Part shown: in pieces, positions 43,801-56,212 of the stretch
How positions within the stretch are numbered: position 1 is the first letter of the stretch
Layout of the letters: the number at the start of each line of letters is the position of its first letter
Made by a program: the position numbers and the translations under genes
The notes under the pieces: model-generated
What the model saw: only the letters and a program-made list of their open reading frames with translations
The model's database searches: none
What the model was told of the DNA's origin: nothing
NCBI RefSeq assembly: GCF_964355755.1
Contig: NC_092678.1
Location: forward strand, 1,263,922 to 1,327,921
Length of the DNA stretch: 64,000 bases
Direction of reading: 5' to 3'
Source of the DNA: Antedon mediterranea
Taxonomy: Eukaryota; Echinodermata; Crinoidea; Comatulida; Antedonidae

Positions 43801-46800
43801 GTAAACCATGTAGCTTCTCCCCACAAGAATCTGTGTCTATCCTGATTGAAAGCCCCTGTCCACTGCAAGTTGTGTGTAAACCATGTAGCTTCTCCCCCAC
43901 AAGAATCTCTGTCTATCCTTAGTGAAAGCGCCCGTCCACTGCACGTTGTGTGTAAACCATGTAGCTTCTCCCCACAAGAATCTGTGTCTCTCCTGAGTGA
44001 AAGCCCCCGTCCACTGCACGTTGTGTGTAAACCATGTAGCTTCTCCCCACAAGAATCTGTATCTATCCTGAGTGAAAGACCCCGTCCACTGCACGTTGTG
44101 TGTAAACCATGTAGCTTCTCCCCACAAGAATCTGTATCTATCCTGAGTGAAAGACCCCGTCCACTGCACGTTGTGTGTAAACCTTGTAGCTTCTCCCCAC
44201 AAGAATCTGTGTCTATCCTGAGTGAAAGCCCGCGTCCACTGCACGTTGTTTGTAAATGGTCTTAAGGAATAACATAGATTCTATCCTGAGCAGAAACCAC
44301 CCGTCCACTGCACGTTGTGTGTAAATGGTCATAAGGAATAACATAGATTTTATATTTGTATTACTGTTACTGCTTGTCAGTGTAAATTGGTCTTTAGTGG
44401 TGATATTGTCTGAGATTGGTCTTTAGTGGTGATATTGTCTCAGATTGGTCTTTAGTGGTGATATTGTCTGAGATTGGTCTTTAGTGGTGATATTGTCTCA
44501 GATTGGTCTTTAGTGGTGATATTGTCTCAGATTAATGCACATTTTATTGGTTTATAAAGTTTATAAATTATTATCAATATGTTATGTGTATAATTTGTTT
44601 TTCAATTTGTAACATTTCTTCAGAATGTATGTCCAACCAAAGATTATGAAGAAGTGCAATTGAAATTTACGGAGTTAAACTTGGATGAAGAAGACAAAGA
44701 AGGAGAACCAGATGATGGAGATGACAAGGATGGAATGGAACCAGAAACCATCAATGAAGCACAAGAAGATGTTACCAATAGCTCTTCACACTCTGAAGGT
44801 ATATACACTTTCATACCATTAAAAAAATGTTTTAGTACAAAAGAAGCAATAAAAAGTAAATAATTTTGTTATTGAACTATTCAATGACTAACTATTCCAT
44901 GGCTAACTATTCAATAACTAACTATTCAATGGCTAACTATTCAATAACTAACTATTCAATGGCTAACTATTCAATAACTAACTATTCAATGGCTAACTAT
45001 TCAATGACTAACTATTCAATGGCTAACTATTCAATAACTAACTATTCAATGGCTAACTATTCAATAACTAACTATTCAATGGCTAACTATTCAATGACTA
45101 ACTATTTAATGGCTAAATGCTGCATTTTTCAAATACAATACCCTTTGTACCAGCAACATTCATATCTTTTATTACTATGATATTGGTTTTTAGGATTTCT
45201 TCAAAGTATTTTTCATTAACTTATTTATAAAAATTGATAAAACACTGGAGATCTTAGTGAATATAAAATATATTAATGTCCTGAATATAACAACTCCTGA
45301 CTTTCCAAGCATAAAATTAAAGTTATAGACGAGAATTATATTCATTGTTTTATGAATAAGTCATACTAATTTTGCGAATCAGTACACATGACTGCAAAGT
45401 ATAGACTAAAGCTCTGTCTACACTATCAAACTTGTTTGACAAAAATAGTGTAATGTGCCCAAATATGGTAGTTATATGCTCAAATATGGTATTGATATGA
45501 CATCATCATGTCCATATATGGGCACATCACATTTTTTTGTCACATAAATGGCTACTACTGTATGACATCTTATTTTAATACAGTGCACCCAATCACTGGT
45601 GTAACGCACAGGGCAAAGACTGCTCATACTCTGAGACTCTTTAAGCTCTGAGGCTCCTTAAGCTCTGAGACTCTTTAAGCTCTGAGGCTCCTTAAGCTCA
45701 TAGCCGTTACGCCACTGCACCTGATTATTAAAGCTTGATTTTAATATTTATGTTTTGATCGTGATAAGGTTATAAAGTTATATAGCATTACTAATGTCAC
45801 ACTCAATTTTTAAATTTGATAAATGACCTTACATCATTTTATCAAGTTTTTCTTTTTCAAATTAGAAGCACAACTTTATGCTTTTGTTTTCTAGAATCAT
45901 TTGGTGAAAGTGAGGTTGATAATGTACCTCGTCATGAGACTTACATTGCGAGGCTTGCATTGGATGCTGGGAAGTTTTTAGTGGAATTGGGCAACGTTGA
46001 AGTTTCACACCAACTCTTCACAATCGCTCATGAACAGTTAGTTAAGGTAAAGACAAATAAATGTGTGGTAGTCAACATGCTTTAAACTGAATAGTGTTGT
46101 GAGGAAGTTTATCAATAATTGTGTTTACACTCAGTATATCCATTTTTATTATAATTACAGTAATTTAAATTAAAAATAGTAGGATATCTCATTAAGCTGA
46201 CATAAATTGTGAGGCACATGCATAATATATAAAACGATTAATGTGTTCATGGTCAGTGACTAAAATTGGATAGTGGTCAGTGGTCAGTACGTGGTCAAAA
46301 TTTAGGGATGTTACATATACTGTAAAAAAAAAATAATTATGCTGTAATAGTTGTGAATGTGAATATTAATGTACAGTATAGAGTCAAATCTTTTATTTCT
46401 CTAGAGTTATCCACTTTCCTCGGAAGAACAATTCCTTCTTGTGAGTGTGAACGAAAGCTTAGGTGATTGGAACGAGACACAGTCGAATAGTTCAGAGGCC
46501 GCGCAGTTCTACCAAACAGCACTGGGGATCATCGGTGAAATACCTGATGAAAATGACCTCAAAAGATGTCAAATGGAACAATGCAAAGGTATGCTTGTAG
46601 AAATTCTTTAACATTCAGAATTCAGGAATAAGCGCATATTTAATTTTTATTCAAATTAAACTTTGAAATCTACATACCCACAATAGTCATAGTATCTCAT
46701 CTCATTGTCCATTTAAAAATTAACAGAAATTTGTTTTGAAAACTGGCATATCATATATAAATAAACAGTAAATATTACGCAAAAAAATTGCACCAACACA

Positions 46801-49800
46801 GATAAGCACTAAAACAACACAAAAAACAACAACATTCTCTGATAAAAATTGCTCACAAAATTAAAAATTACTTTTTATAATAATTATAATAATTTGATGT
46901 GCTTACAGTGCCAATTTTATAGAGATAGTCTTTTTTTGAAAATATGAAAAATTATGTGTTTTTTGTATTATTTCTTAATGTTTCTTTATGCATACAAAAA
47001 GTATACAAACACCAACTAAAACCATTTATAATTTAAAAAGATAATATTTAAAATGATTTTCGTAGCAAGCATCCTAAAATTAACAAATCAAAAATCAATA
47101 AAATAATACTTGAAATAAATGCTATACAACATTAAAAACATATAAAAAACATTGTCATTGAACCAAGATCTTCAGCTAATGCTCTTTCAACATTTTAAGC
47201 ATATTATTAAACCGCAGCCAGATTTGGTATAATTTAGATTGATATGTGTTCATTGTGGTTTTTAAGCACGTTGGCATTGTCCGCCCACGCGTTAACATTA
47301 TCATTTTTCCCATTGTGGTAATGTAGTTGTGAATAGCCTCTAGCTGTTTGTATCAAAGTAGCTATTTCCCTTTTCCGATCTTTATCATTTTTGATTTCAT
47401 TTTTCTCATCTTCTTTCGCTGTGAGCATTTTCCTACTTACGAAGGTTACTATTAATAGAAAATAATAATTAAAACAGAAATTAATTTTAATTTGATGTTT
47501 TTATGAGTGTTACTATAAATAGAAAATATTACTACAAAACAATTACTCTATTTAATAATAATATATTCTTTTTATACTGTAGTAACTTTTGTTAAGAAGG
47601 AACTACTATAAAGCTCTGTCTACATTGTTAAATATAATGTGACAAACAAATGTGATGACGTGCCCGACACAATGATGTCATATCTCTACCATATTTGGGC
47701 ATATTACTACCATATTTGGGCACATCACACTTTTTTTGTCAAAACTATTTTATAGACAGAGCTTGATAGAATATGTTTCAACAAAACGCTTATGTTATAT
47801 TTATTATATTCCTTTATTAAATATTACCTGTAATATAAATGAGGTAATTTCTATTTATAGTAGTTTTTTGACAAGTGTTACTGTAAACAGAAAAAAATTA
47901 CTATCTATAACAATTACTGGCATATTTTGTAATAACCATTGTATGGATTATTATATATAGAAACATTAAATATAAATAAATGTTAGCCAAAAAAATATGA
48001 AAATCACTGATTAAGGCCTAAGAGATTCCACGGTTCACTGCACAGTACTAAAAAATCATCCTTTCTAAAAGCCACTTAATTATTACATTTTATTTAAACA
48101 CATAGGTCAACTGATGACCCACTTGGGACGTAAACGAATGCTTAATGATGATGTCATTGGAGCCGAGGAACTACTTAAGGGCGCTGTAGATGCCATGAAA
48201 AATGCGAAAAGTACAGTTGGCCTAGCAACAGCCTATTTTAATCTGGGAGTATTAAAGTAAGTGTCATTGCATTTTATCGCTGTTATAGAGGTATAGCATT
48301 ATTCCGGTTCTTTATGTATTCATCAAGAAAGTTTGTGTGTACTTTAACCAAGGCAATCTAATAACAGGATGCTGAGCTCTGGAGATCAAAGGGTTTATCT
48401 GTGGCTGCGACATAATCAGTTTTACGCCCCTAAACTTTTCGATTGGTGGCCAATTGACTTTCTCAAATGTTTGGCTGCGGAAAATATGTAACATAATACA
48501 GTATTGTTGGTATTTGTTGCAGCCAGACATAAGATCAAAGGACTGTTACAAGTTCCTATCTTGGCAAGACAAGTTCAGTGTCCTGTTGTTAGATTGCCTT
48601 GCTTTAAATCTTACACAAATGTCCTTACCACACCTGATAAAGCAGAACATAATATCAAAGGACTGTTACAAGTTCCTATCTTGGCAAGACAAGTTCAGTG
48701 TCCTGTTGTTAGATTGCCTTGCTTTAAATCTTACACACATGTCCTTACCAACACCTGATAAAGCAGAGCATAATATCAAAGGACTGTTACAAGTTCCTAT
48801 CTTGGCAAGACAAGTTCAGTGTCCTGTTGTTAGATTGCCTTGCTTTAAATCTTACACACATGTCCTTACCACACCTGATAAAGCAGAACATAATATCAAA
48901 GGACTGTTACAAGTTCCTATCTTGGCAAGACAAGTTCAGTGTCCTGTTGTTAGATTGCCTTGCTTTAAATCTTACACACATGTCCTTACCAACACCTGAT
49001 AAAGCAGAGCATAATATCAAAGGACTGTTACAAGTTCCTATCTTGGCAAGACAAGTTCAGTGTCCTGTTGTTAGATTGCCTTGCTTTAAATCTTACACAC
49101 ATGTCCTTACCACACCTGATAAAGCAGAACATAATATCAAAGGACTGTTACAAGTTCCTATCTTGGCAAGACAAGTTCAGTGTCCTGTTGTTAGATTGCC
49201 TTGCTTTAAATCTTACACACATGTCCTTACCAACACCTGATAAAGCAGAGCATAATATCAAAGGACTGTTACAAGTTCCTATCTTGGCAAGACAAGTTCA
49301 GTGTCCTGTTGTTAGATTGCCTTGCTTTAAATCTTACACACATGTCCTTACCACACCTGATAAAGCAGAGCATAATATCAAAGCAATTTACTTTATACTT
49401 ACAGAAGAAATGAGGTACTCGTATATCTATTGAAGATGTTGCTAATTAGTGGGTGAAGAATAAAGTAAAAACGAACCCAACAAAGCGTAAAGGTGTTAGA
49501 AGTGTCCTACTGTTTAAAGATGTATTTTCCGTCATTTGTTTAAGATGAATAGGAGTGTCCCAAAAGGAGGGGTTCTTCAGAATTAACACTAGTCTTCTTT
49601 TCTTTCTTTCAGAGCCAAACAGCGAAAATATCAATCTTCAGAAAGATCCTTCAGAGATGCACTTAAAATGAGAGAGAAATGGTTTGGCCAATCACACCCA
49701 GTCGTTGCTGAAGTCTTGCATGACTTAGCGTATGTCTTATGCAAGGATCATTACAAGAAGTAAGTATTTAAATTACTGTTTAAAGCTCTGTCTACACTAT

Positions 49801-52431
49801 CAAATTTTCTGTGACAAAAACATGTGATGTGGCTATATTATGAACATGATGATGTCATATCACTACCATATTTGTGCATATCACTACCATATTTGTGCAT
49901 ATCACTACCATATTTGTGCATATCACTACCATATTTGGGTACATCACACTATTTTGTCAAACTAGTTTGATGGTGTATACGGAGCTTTTGAGGTGGCTTT
50001 GCTTTCCACTGTCAACCGCTTCTAATCTGAACTCAGACAGCATCATATGATGCAACTTCCAACTACCCTTCATTGGCCGTCTTAAAACATTTAGAGATTG
50101 TTTCTTTTATGTTTCTGCTCTGAGGATCTGAAACCAACTTTCATTGACTGTGTGCATGTTGTCATGGTTTAAGCGCATAGAGACTATTTTCTGTATTTCA
50201 ATTCAATTCAATTTCTTTATTGCTGCAAATGCCATCAATGGCTAATATGCCTTATAATATTACCATTTGGTATTCTCCCGTCTCCTGATGCAGTACTGAC
50301 AACACTTTGCGTTGACAACTTGCTCACACATACCCGGATTGTGTCGTATAGCACTATTGGAGTTGGACTTCAGTGTCTTCTATATATGTAGATATGATCA
50401 AATGCTTGCTAAGCAGTTAGTTATAGGTCCACAACCAGTTATTAATTATAAAATTATAAATTACTATCTCTATTGTAGTTTTGACAAGGTACAAGCTGAA
50501 GAATATTACAGAAGATCACTATCCATCCGTGAAACACATTTGATGCCGGATCACCTACTAGTGGCAACAACACTTCTGGAACTAGGTAAGTTTTATTTTA
50601 TTATACAGTACTCTATACTAGGCATTGGATTTGTATTAGTTCAAGAATTGGCCATTTTCTTGAGTTTTGCTATTATCTATCAACAAGTTGTTTTATATCA
50701 ACACTAGAAACTAGGCCTAATAGCCAACAGCGAAGCATTGGCAGTAGGTTATCCGTGACCTCTCTATCATGGCCGTCCTTTCTGTTAAAAAATTAATTAG
50801 TATATAAAATAATAATTTTTGTATATTTTATGAAGCCACATAAATTTAAAAAATATATCTTTTTAGGCAGTAGAGTTTGTTTTAATGGAAACTCTATTTG
50901 AATTAATAATTTTGTGGAAAAATTGTTACAATATTGTATATACGAAAATCATTTTAGAATACTTGTGGTGATACGCTCATACATGCTGAGCAACGCGGGC
51001 ATAGTCTTGCATGCCCGAGTAGGGGCGCTATTTTAAACTGGCATTACTGATTGGCTGATGTACTTCAGCCATATGAGGCAGTAGCGTTGGCACGGTCGCT
51101 CGCTTTTTGAGCTTTGATTTCATCGGAGTTAACAGTCTAATACTTTATACTCTTAAATTTATTGAAAAATGTGTGGTTTAATGTTTTAGTCGGTTATTTA
51201 GTAATTGATAAAAAATATTACAAAAACATTAAAAAAGCAGGCAATGGCAAACAAGTTTTAAAATAAATTATTATTTCCACTTAGGTCTTGAAATACAAAT
51301 AACTAAAAAGTTATAAGTAAAAACAATAAAAATGAAAGAAAAATCCTTTTAATAGCAAAATGTACGCTAGCATAATTCAGCTGTCTATATGTTTTAGGAA
51401 AGCTACTGAGATCAATAGGAACATACCAGTACAAAAAAGAAGCAGCCAGCCTGCTTCAGAGGTCTTTAGACATACACACCACAACGCACAGGTCTAACCA
51501 CAAGACAACTAAATCAATCCGCTCTAGTCTAAAAAGTCTTGAGAAAGAACTCCAGCAAGGCAATTACACTGATGCCACTTCCAAACAACCGGATAAAAGA
51601 TCCAAACGGCAGCCATTCAGCAGGATGTCGTGGCATGATAAAGACCTTGTGGAGTTTGAAAGGCAGTCGAGGGAGAAAGAGAAAAAGATCGTGGAGAAAA
51701 TGACAGTGAACAGGAATTCGCAAGAACAGGAGAGGTACAGTAAATATGGTAGTGAAAGGTCTTATCCTCAATCACCATCACCTTTTAAACTTGAAGCACT
51801 CCCTGCAACAGATTATTTTAATCTATCACCTGGAGAAACAGAAAAAGTTAGAACAAAATCACCAGGTATCATTTCCAACTATTCCGGTATTCAAAGATCC
51901 AATACGCCGAAAAGTAAACAGGTAAATGACAACAAGAAGATCGAGTTTCACCAAGATGCAATAGATTATGAAGAGTTACTGTGGGAAACGCCGGAGATAT
52001 TAGCAAAACGAATATCTTGCAGTGCTCCCATTGGCCAACGAACAAGACATCTTGTCAGTAAAGAGCTTAAAGATCGCCCCTTTAGCAGTATGAGCCAAGT
52101 ATCTCATGTAAGCCACTGGTCAAAATGCAATATCTCAAGTAAGTTCAGCATTGATGTTAGCAATGCCATGTCTGTTCAGGGCCCACATAGTAATCTTGAT
52201 TCTTTACTCGGCGACCCACCTTGCCCGAGGGATGTATATCGCAAGCCCAAGTACAATTCGTCTTGGTATCATGTTCCAGGCAGATATCCAAAACATGCGC
52301 TTGATTACCCAACAAAGAGACAACAATCTAGGCCTAATAAAAATAGTTATTTAGCTAGCATTTCAAATAAATCAAGCCATGAATCTCAACATAAAGGTGA
52401 ATTTAATTTGCCTTCTGGATATCAAGAATAA
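37820..52431 (+). CDS. DUF4062-NACHT-TPR protein, TTC41-like
   Basis: Sixteen coding exons: 37820-38413, 38817-39003, 39247-39421, 39784-39989, 40370-40527, 40689-41115, 41243-41488, 41726-41939, 43409-43577, 44624-44798, 45895-46046, 46405-46588, 48106-48256, 49613-49759, 50479-50585, 51398-52431. All phases agree: 1441 aa (vertebrate TTC41 about 1300). Order: DUF4062 (about 26-200; FISSTFTDFQIERDHL, PIDLRWAITEEQ, LLGERYG), NACHT with Walker A GKRGSGKT (331-338) and Walker B CILVIDGLDEL (420-430), winged-helix region, acidic linker, TPR-like helices (AYFNLGVLKAKQRKYQSSERSFRDAL; AEEYYRRSLSIRE; LLQRSLDIH), and a basic disordered C-terminus. This is a STAND-type ATPase; TPRs suggest ligand or partner sensing. 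NPHP3 is the main alternative, but its N-terminal coiled coil is absent. Introns carry six minisatellites. Confidence 0.85.
38498..38611. repeat. 51-bp tandem repeat, 2.2 copies
   Basis: gtacagtaaccgtgtctata recurs at 38498, 38549 and (partial) 38600, intron 1 of the TTC41-like gene. Confidence 0.85.
39627..39745. mobile_element. MITE-A copy, internally shortened
   Basis: tgaagttttgtctacact ... ctagttagatagtgtagaca. Intron 3 of the TTC41-like gene. Confidence 0.7.
40190..40258. mobile_element. Possible retroelement 3' tail
   Basis: gcgctatataaaccaaattt followed by attctgactgattgaact resembles the gcgctatataaat tails I associate with LINE/SINE 3' ends in marine invertebrates. Weak. Confidence 0.3.
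42066..43280. repeat. 31-bp minisatellite, ~39 copies
   Basis: Unit gaagtatgtgggttactatg + ctttgaagatt, with ctttaaag and gaaat variants recurring in a quasi-regular order (higher-order pattern). It fills most of the intron between 41939 and 43409. Confidence 0.97.
43327..43361. mobile_element. MITE-A right-end fragment
   Basis: gcaacataaagtttgatagt + gtagaaagagctta only. Confidence 0.6.
43732..44335. repeat. 75-bp tandem repeat, 7-8 copies
   Basis: gtagcttctccccacaagaa recurs at 75-76-bp spacing (43741 to 44192), with a degenerate eighth copy after 44270. The 75-bp length keeps both strands open (25-residue repeats), but it lies in an intron between well-phased exons. Confidence 0.93.
44386..44534. 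repeat. 29-bp tandem repeat, 5 copies
   Basis: attggtctttagtggtgata + ttgtctgag, alternating g/c before 'ag'. Same intron as the 75-bp repeat. Confidence 0.93.
44875..45112. repeat. 15-bp minisatellite with 30-bp higher order
   Basis: aactattcaataact and aactattcaatggct alternate about 8 times. Intron after exon 44624-44798. Confidence 0.95.
45407..45548. mobile_element. MITE-A copy, right end lost
   Basis: taaagctctgtctacactat ... catttttttgtcacataaat. The internal block caaatatggta is doubled. Confidence 0.78.
45630..45700. repeat. 17/34-bp tandem repeat
   Basis: ctctgagactctttaag and ctctgaggctccttaag alternate twice. Confidence 0.85.
46589..48105. other. Large AT-rich intron of the TTC41-like gene
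   Basis: Apart from the MITE-A copy at 47609-47764, no exon or clear repeat seen. Confidence 0.5.
47609..47764. mobile_element. MITE-A copy, complete
   Basis: tataaagctctgtctacatt ... ttttatagacagagctt, with ccatatttgggcatattact + a second ccatatttgggca inside. Confidence 0.8.
48524..49388. repeat. ~120-bp tandem repeat, 7 copies, 241-bp dimer pattern
   Basis: ggactgttacaagttcctat recurs at 48540, 48660, 48781, 48901, 49021, 49141 and 49262. Alternate units carry ccacacctg or ccaacacctg, so spacing alternates 120/121 and the evolving unit is the dimer. Units are nearly identical. It sits in the intron between 48256 and 49613. Confidence 0.95.
49781..49988. mobile_element. MITE-A copy with internal tandem expansion
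   Basis: taaagctctgtctacactat ... tagtttgatggtgtatacgg. The block catatcactaccatatttgt is repeated four times inside, making this the longest copy. Confidence 0.82.
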
Positions 52432-54244
52432 GCTTCATCATTTGAATAACGAAGATAAATGATACAACCTTTCTACTTAGGAATAAAAAATGTACTAATC
52501 TTTCTATTATAGGTGCTTTGTATCAACTGAAATCCTCTTAAAGGAATCACAGAGTAATTTAGGAATCATGTCAAAATTATTCTACTGCAGTAACTGCATT
52601 AACTCATTTTGTTTTCTGCAATAGAATATAATTTTAGGTAATATTTGAATAATGTACTGTAGGAGTTTATGAGGCAGTGCAATATGATTACACAGAAAAA
52701 GCCTGCTAAATAATTGCATAATTTGTAGTTTCTGCAGTAACTGCAGTAAAATAATTTGACATGGTCCCTTATGTTCAGTAAAATAATTCAAAATGTCTTC
52801 AACTTTCAAAAATGTATTTATTTGTTTATTTTCAATCTAATATCAAATCAACTTTATAAACAATCAGTTTGAATTGTCACATTGCTAAGTGACATAATAT
52901 AATTTAAATTTTCAAAGCTAAAGTGACATAAAAGAATGTCATTGTCACAGATATATGACATAAAATAATTGAAATATTCACAGAAGTGACTTAGGTAAAT
53001 ATTACAGTAAAGTAGGCCTAATGTAATTTAAATATTGTCACAGTTGATAATAATAATGATAATATTAATGGTAGTCTTATATAGCGGATACTACAATGTT
53101 TCTAATAGCTTTACACACAAACATTATCCATTACATATCCTAAGATAAAACAAATGAAGAAGCAGAGAAACTATTTAGGTTTACACGGCTCCGTTCTCCA
53201 GAACTTTGAAGCTCCCATACGAGAGCTCGTCGTAACAGTAACATAAAATGTCACAGCTAAGTAACATAATATCTTTAAACTTAAAAAACGCTTGGATTGT
53301 AACCTAGAGGCATACTTACAAATTTGCATTGAAAATTTAAATATTTGAGTTCTATAATTAAGCCCAGAAGATATAGGCCTAACCACAACAATACGAAAAC
53401 ATTTTTTTCACGGCCTTAAATTTTTTTACGATTTCAAAATTAAAATTATTTGGTGGGTTGTAATTTTTAAAATATAAAATTGATATTATCATTATGTACA
53501 ATTAACTTTTTTGATTGCCCTTAATTTTTGCTGTTTTGCCGTGAAATAAAAGAGACAGTTCTTTTAAATAGAAACATATTAAGTAGGATAGTTATTCGAG
53601 ACTCGGTCTTAAGGAAAAGAAATTACATTTATTCCTATCTTGTCCTATTTTCAAAATAGGTATAATTTGTATATAAATACATATAATAATTTACAGGTAT
53701 AGAGAGTTTTATATTTTTATATTTTTTTCAATAGATATTTTCCGTATTTATCCGTATTATTGTACACGTTTTTAATGACATTCGCACAAACCAATAAATG
53801 AGTCTTAAAAATATAAATCATATCTAGTCTCATGTCCGACGAATGTAATTTGACTATTCTACGTTCTATTCTAAAAACTACATATTATATAAATTTTTAA
53901 AACATTTTAGAATATTTCCGGTTTAAAATAACATTCTTCAGACCGATACAATTATTTGTCTTGATTTAGCATCGATAAAGTGTCATCAACTTAACCGCCT
54001 GTGGCAACCAGACGTGTATGTATTATTATTTATAAGAAATGCATATTTACATTTTAATATACGTTGTCATATTCAATAAATGTTTTTTGCCATGTAATAT
54101 ATTTCAACTGAAAGCAGAAGCATAGTTAATATTTTGAAAAAAAAACACTGTTTCCAATTTATATTTATTTTCTTTTTAGCTCACATCAAACATTGAGCTA
54201 TACAGGATAAAACTAAACACATAGGTTTTAATTAAATGATTTTA
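52432..54244. other. Intergenic, AT-rich; 3' flank of the TTC41-like gene
   Basis: No exon seen. Loose repeats of gtgacataa/tgtcac words between 52870 and 53000. cttatatagcggatactaca near 53075 resembles a common retroelement tail word. Confidence 0.45.
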
Positions 54245-54392
54245 GTTTATGCACATTCCCACAAGGACGCAACGACGTAAGCCCTAAGTAAGTCATTTGA
54301 CCAATCACGACGCGGTAAGTCATTTGAACTGTCGCTTGTTATTGGTCAATCAACTAATTTGTGTTGCGTCCAAGTGGGAACCAAACTTTATA
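54245..54392. mobile_element. MITE-B-like copy, diverged
   Basis: cacattcccacaaggacgca at the left and gcgtccaagtgggaaccaaac at the right, with gaccaatcacga / attggtcaatc inside. Confidence 0.6.
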
Positions 54393-54458
54393 ATCCTTGA
54401 TGGATACTGAAACAACAATATGAATAATAAAAGTAATGTAGTAATATTATAGATAATA

Positions 54459-54690
54459 TACAAATAATGAATGTTTATGAGTGTAATGGTACAAATAATG
54501 AATGTTTATGAGTGTAATAGTACAAATAATGAATGTTTATGAGTGTAATAGTACAAATAATGAATGTTTATGAGTGTAATGGTACAAATAATGAATGTTT
54601 ATGAGTGTAATGGTACAAATAATGAATGTTTATGAGTGTAATGGTACAAATAATGAATGTTTATGAGTGTAATAGTACAAATAATGAATA
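54459..54690. repeat. 31-bp minisatellite, 7.5 copies
   Basis: tacaaataatgaatgtttat + gagtgtaatgg, nearly identical copies (g/a in the last position pair). Confidence 0.95.
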
Positions 54691-55136
54691 TTCGTCCAAT
54701 CAAATGACAGGAATTTATTTAGGGTTATATAATATAAAATATTAAATACTTAGTACTTCAAAATCACCTTGAAAGGAAGCGTTGTTTAGTAGTTGTGTAG
54801 TTGTGTGTAGTTGTTGTGGTGCCATTTTTAGTTCAAACTAAATATATTTTTATATTACTAAATATATTTTAAACAAAATACTAAAACTATAATAAATATA
54901 GTTCTTAGATATACAGTAGTGATCAGTAACATTGTAATAATGTTGGTTTATTTTTATTTATATATCACTGATTTCGTAATTATATAATTGCATTCGTAAG
55001 CATTATTAATGTCGGCATCCCATTGATGTTGTGGTGATTATTAAATGCAGTTTCATTTAAACATACAGTAATTATTACATAAACTACTGCACTACGTTTG
55101 CTCAATCAATTCCAACAAAATAACATTATTTTAAAT
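54691..55136. other. Intergenic, nothing recognised
   Basis: AT-rich, with a short gtagttgtgtagttgtgtgt run near 54790. Confidence 0.45.
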
Positions 55137-55540
55137 ATTGAATATGATGACATTGTTTGACATTGATGACATTGTTTGACATTGATGACCTTGTTTGACA
55201 TTGATGACATTGTATGACATTGTTTGACATTGATGACATTGTTTGACATTGATGACATTGTTTGACATTGATGACATTGTATGACATTGTTTGACATTGA
55301 TGACATTGATGACATTGTTTGACATTGATGACATTGTTGACATTGATGACATTGTTTGACATTGATGACATTGTTTGACATTGTTTGACATTGTTTGACA
55401 TTGATGACATTGTTTGACATTGATGACATTGTTTGACATTGTTTGATATTGATGACATTGTTTGACATTGATGACATTGTTTGACATTGTTTGACATTGT
55501 TTGACATTGATGATATTGTTTGACATTGATGACATTGTTT
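55137..55540. repeat. GACATTGAT/GACATTGTTT minisatellite
   Basis: 9- and 10-bp units (tgacattgat, gacattgttt) alternate irregularly for 400 bp. The minus strand stays open in several frames (Met-Ser-Asn-Val repeats), which is an artefact of the unit. Confidence 0.95.
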
Positions 55541-56079
55541 ATTAGAATCACAAGTGTCTTTGTGCTTTTTGTTTTTACCATGAACATTTTACACATTTTT
55601 TCAGATTTTGCCTTTTTTAAGTTATTCTAAATTAAATGAAAAAAAAAAACCATTTCAAAACAGTAATAATTAACATACATTGGGTTTAAAATTGCAATTG
55701 TATGTTTACATCCAAATACAAATGTTTCCGTATCCCTATACTTTCATTATCAGCTTAGAATACAACAGACAGTGATATAACTTGGCTCATGGTGCTTTAC
55801 TGTAGACCTACGTCGTCGCAGTTGGTTACAATTCAGGTCGTTAATGCTTAGATATAATTTAATTTTAGTGTTATTTTTATGTATACATTTGTAAAATTGT
55901 GTCATTTCTATCATATTCTATTTGATATATATCATGACCAGGTTTATATAGTATTGCCTAAAAAATCAACCTTCGGACAGATTTATTGTTAAACCTATGT
56001 AGTACTCCCGGCACTTCAACGAATCTTGAACGAAATATATTGGGACATATATGTTGAAAGATAATCAATAATTGAATTA
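55541..56079. other. Intergenic, nothing recognised
   Basis: AT-rich; probably includes the 3' UTR of the minus-strand Ig receptor. Confidence 0.4.
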
Positions 56080-56212
56080 AAGGGTTTATAAACACTTCGT
56101 AGTATACCATGTCTTCATTGCCCTTTATGTTCTCATTCTGTACGAATTTCTTCATAGTAATTTTCTCTTTTTTTCATAAACTTCGTAATGTACTATTTCC
56201 TTGTAGGCTTCG
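56080..56212 (-). pseudogene. Out-of-frame third copy of the receptor tail repeat
   Basis: Directly after the receptor stop codon, the minus strand continues with sequence resembling the preceding 70-residue tail unit: tyrosine-rich, then a match to EHxGNEDM. A two-base loss just before the stop puts it out of frame. The intact tail therefore ends early. See the finding on this region. Confidence 0.65.

Noticed and set aside
43520-44265. Open frames on both strands with 25-residue repeats
   Set aside because: A 75-bp repeat within an intron; flanking TTC41-like exons join in phase without it.
44866-45180. Frame of TNYSMANYSI repeats
   Set aside because: A 15-bp intronic minisatellite.
48454-49433. 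Overlapping frames with GLLQVPILARQVQCP and LLDCLALNLTHMS repeats
   Set aside because: Read-through of the ~120-bp intronic array.
55106-55596. Minus-strand frames of Met-Ser-Asn-Val-Cys-His-Gln repeats
   Set aside because: Translation of the GACATTGAT microsatellite.
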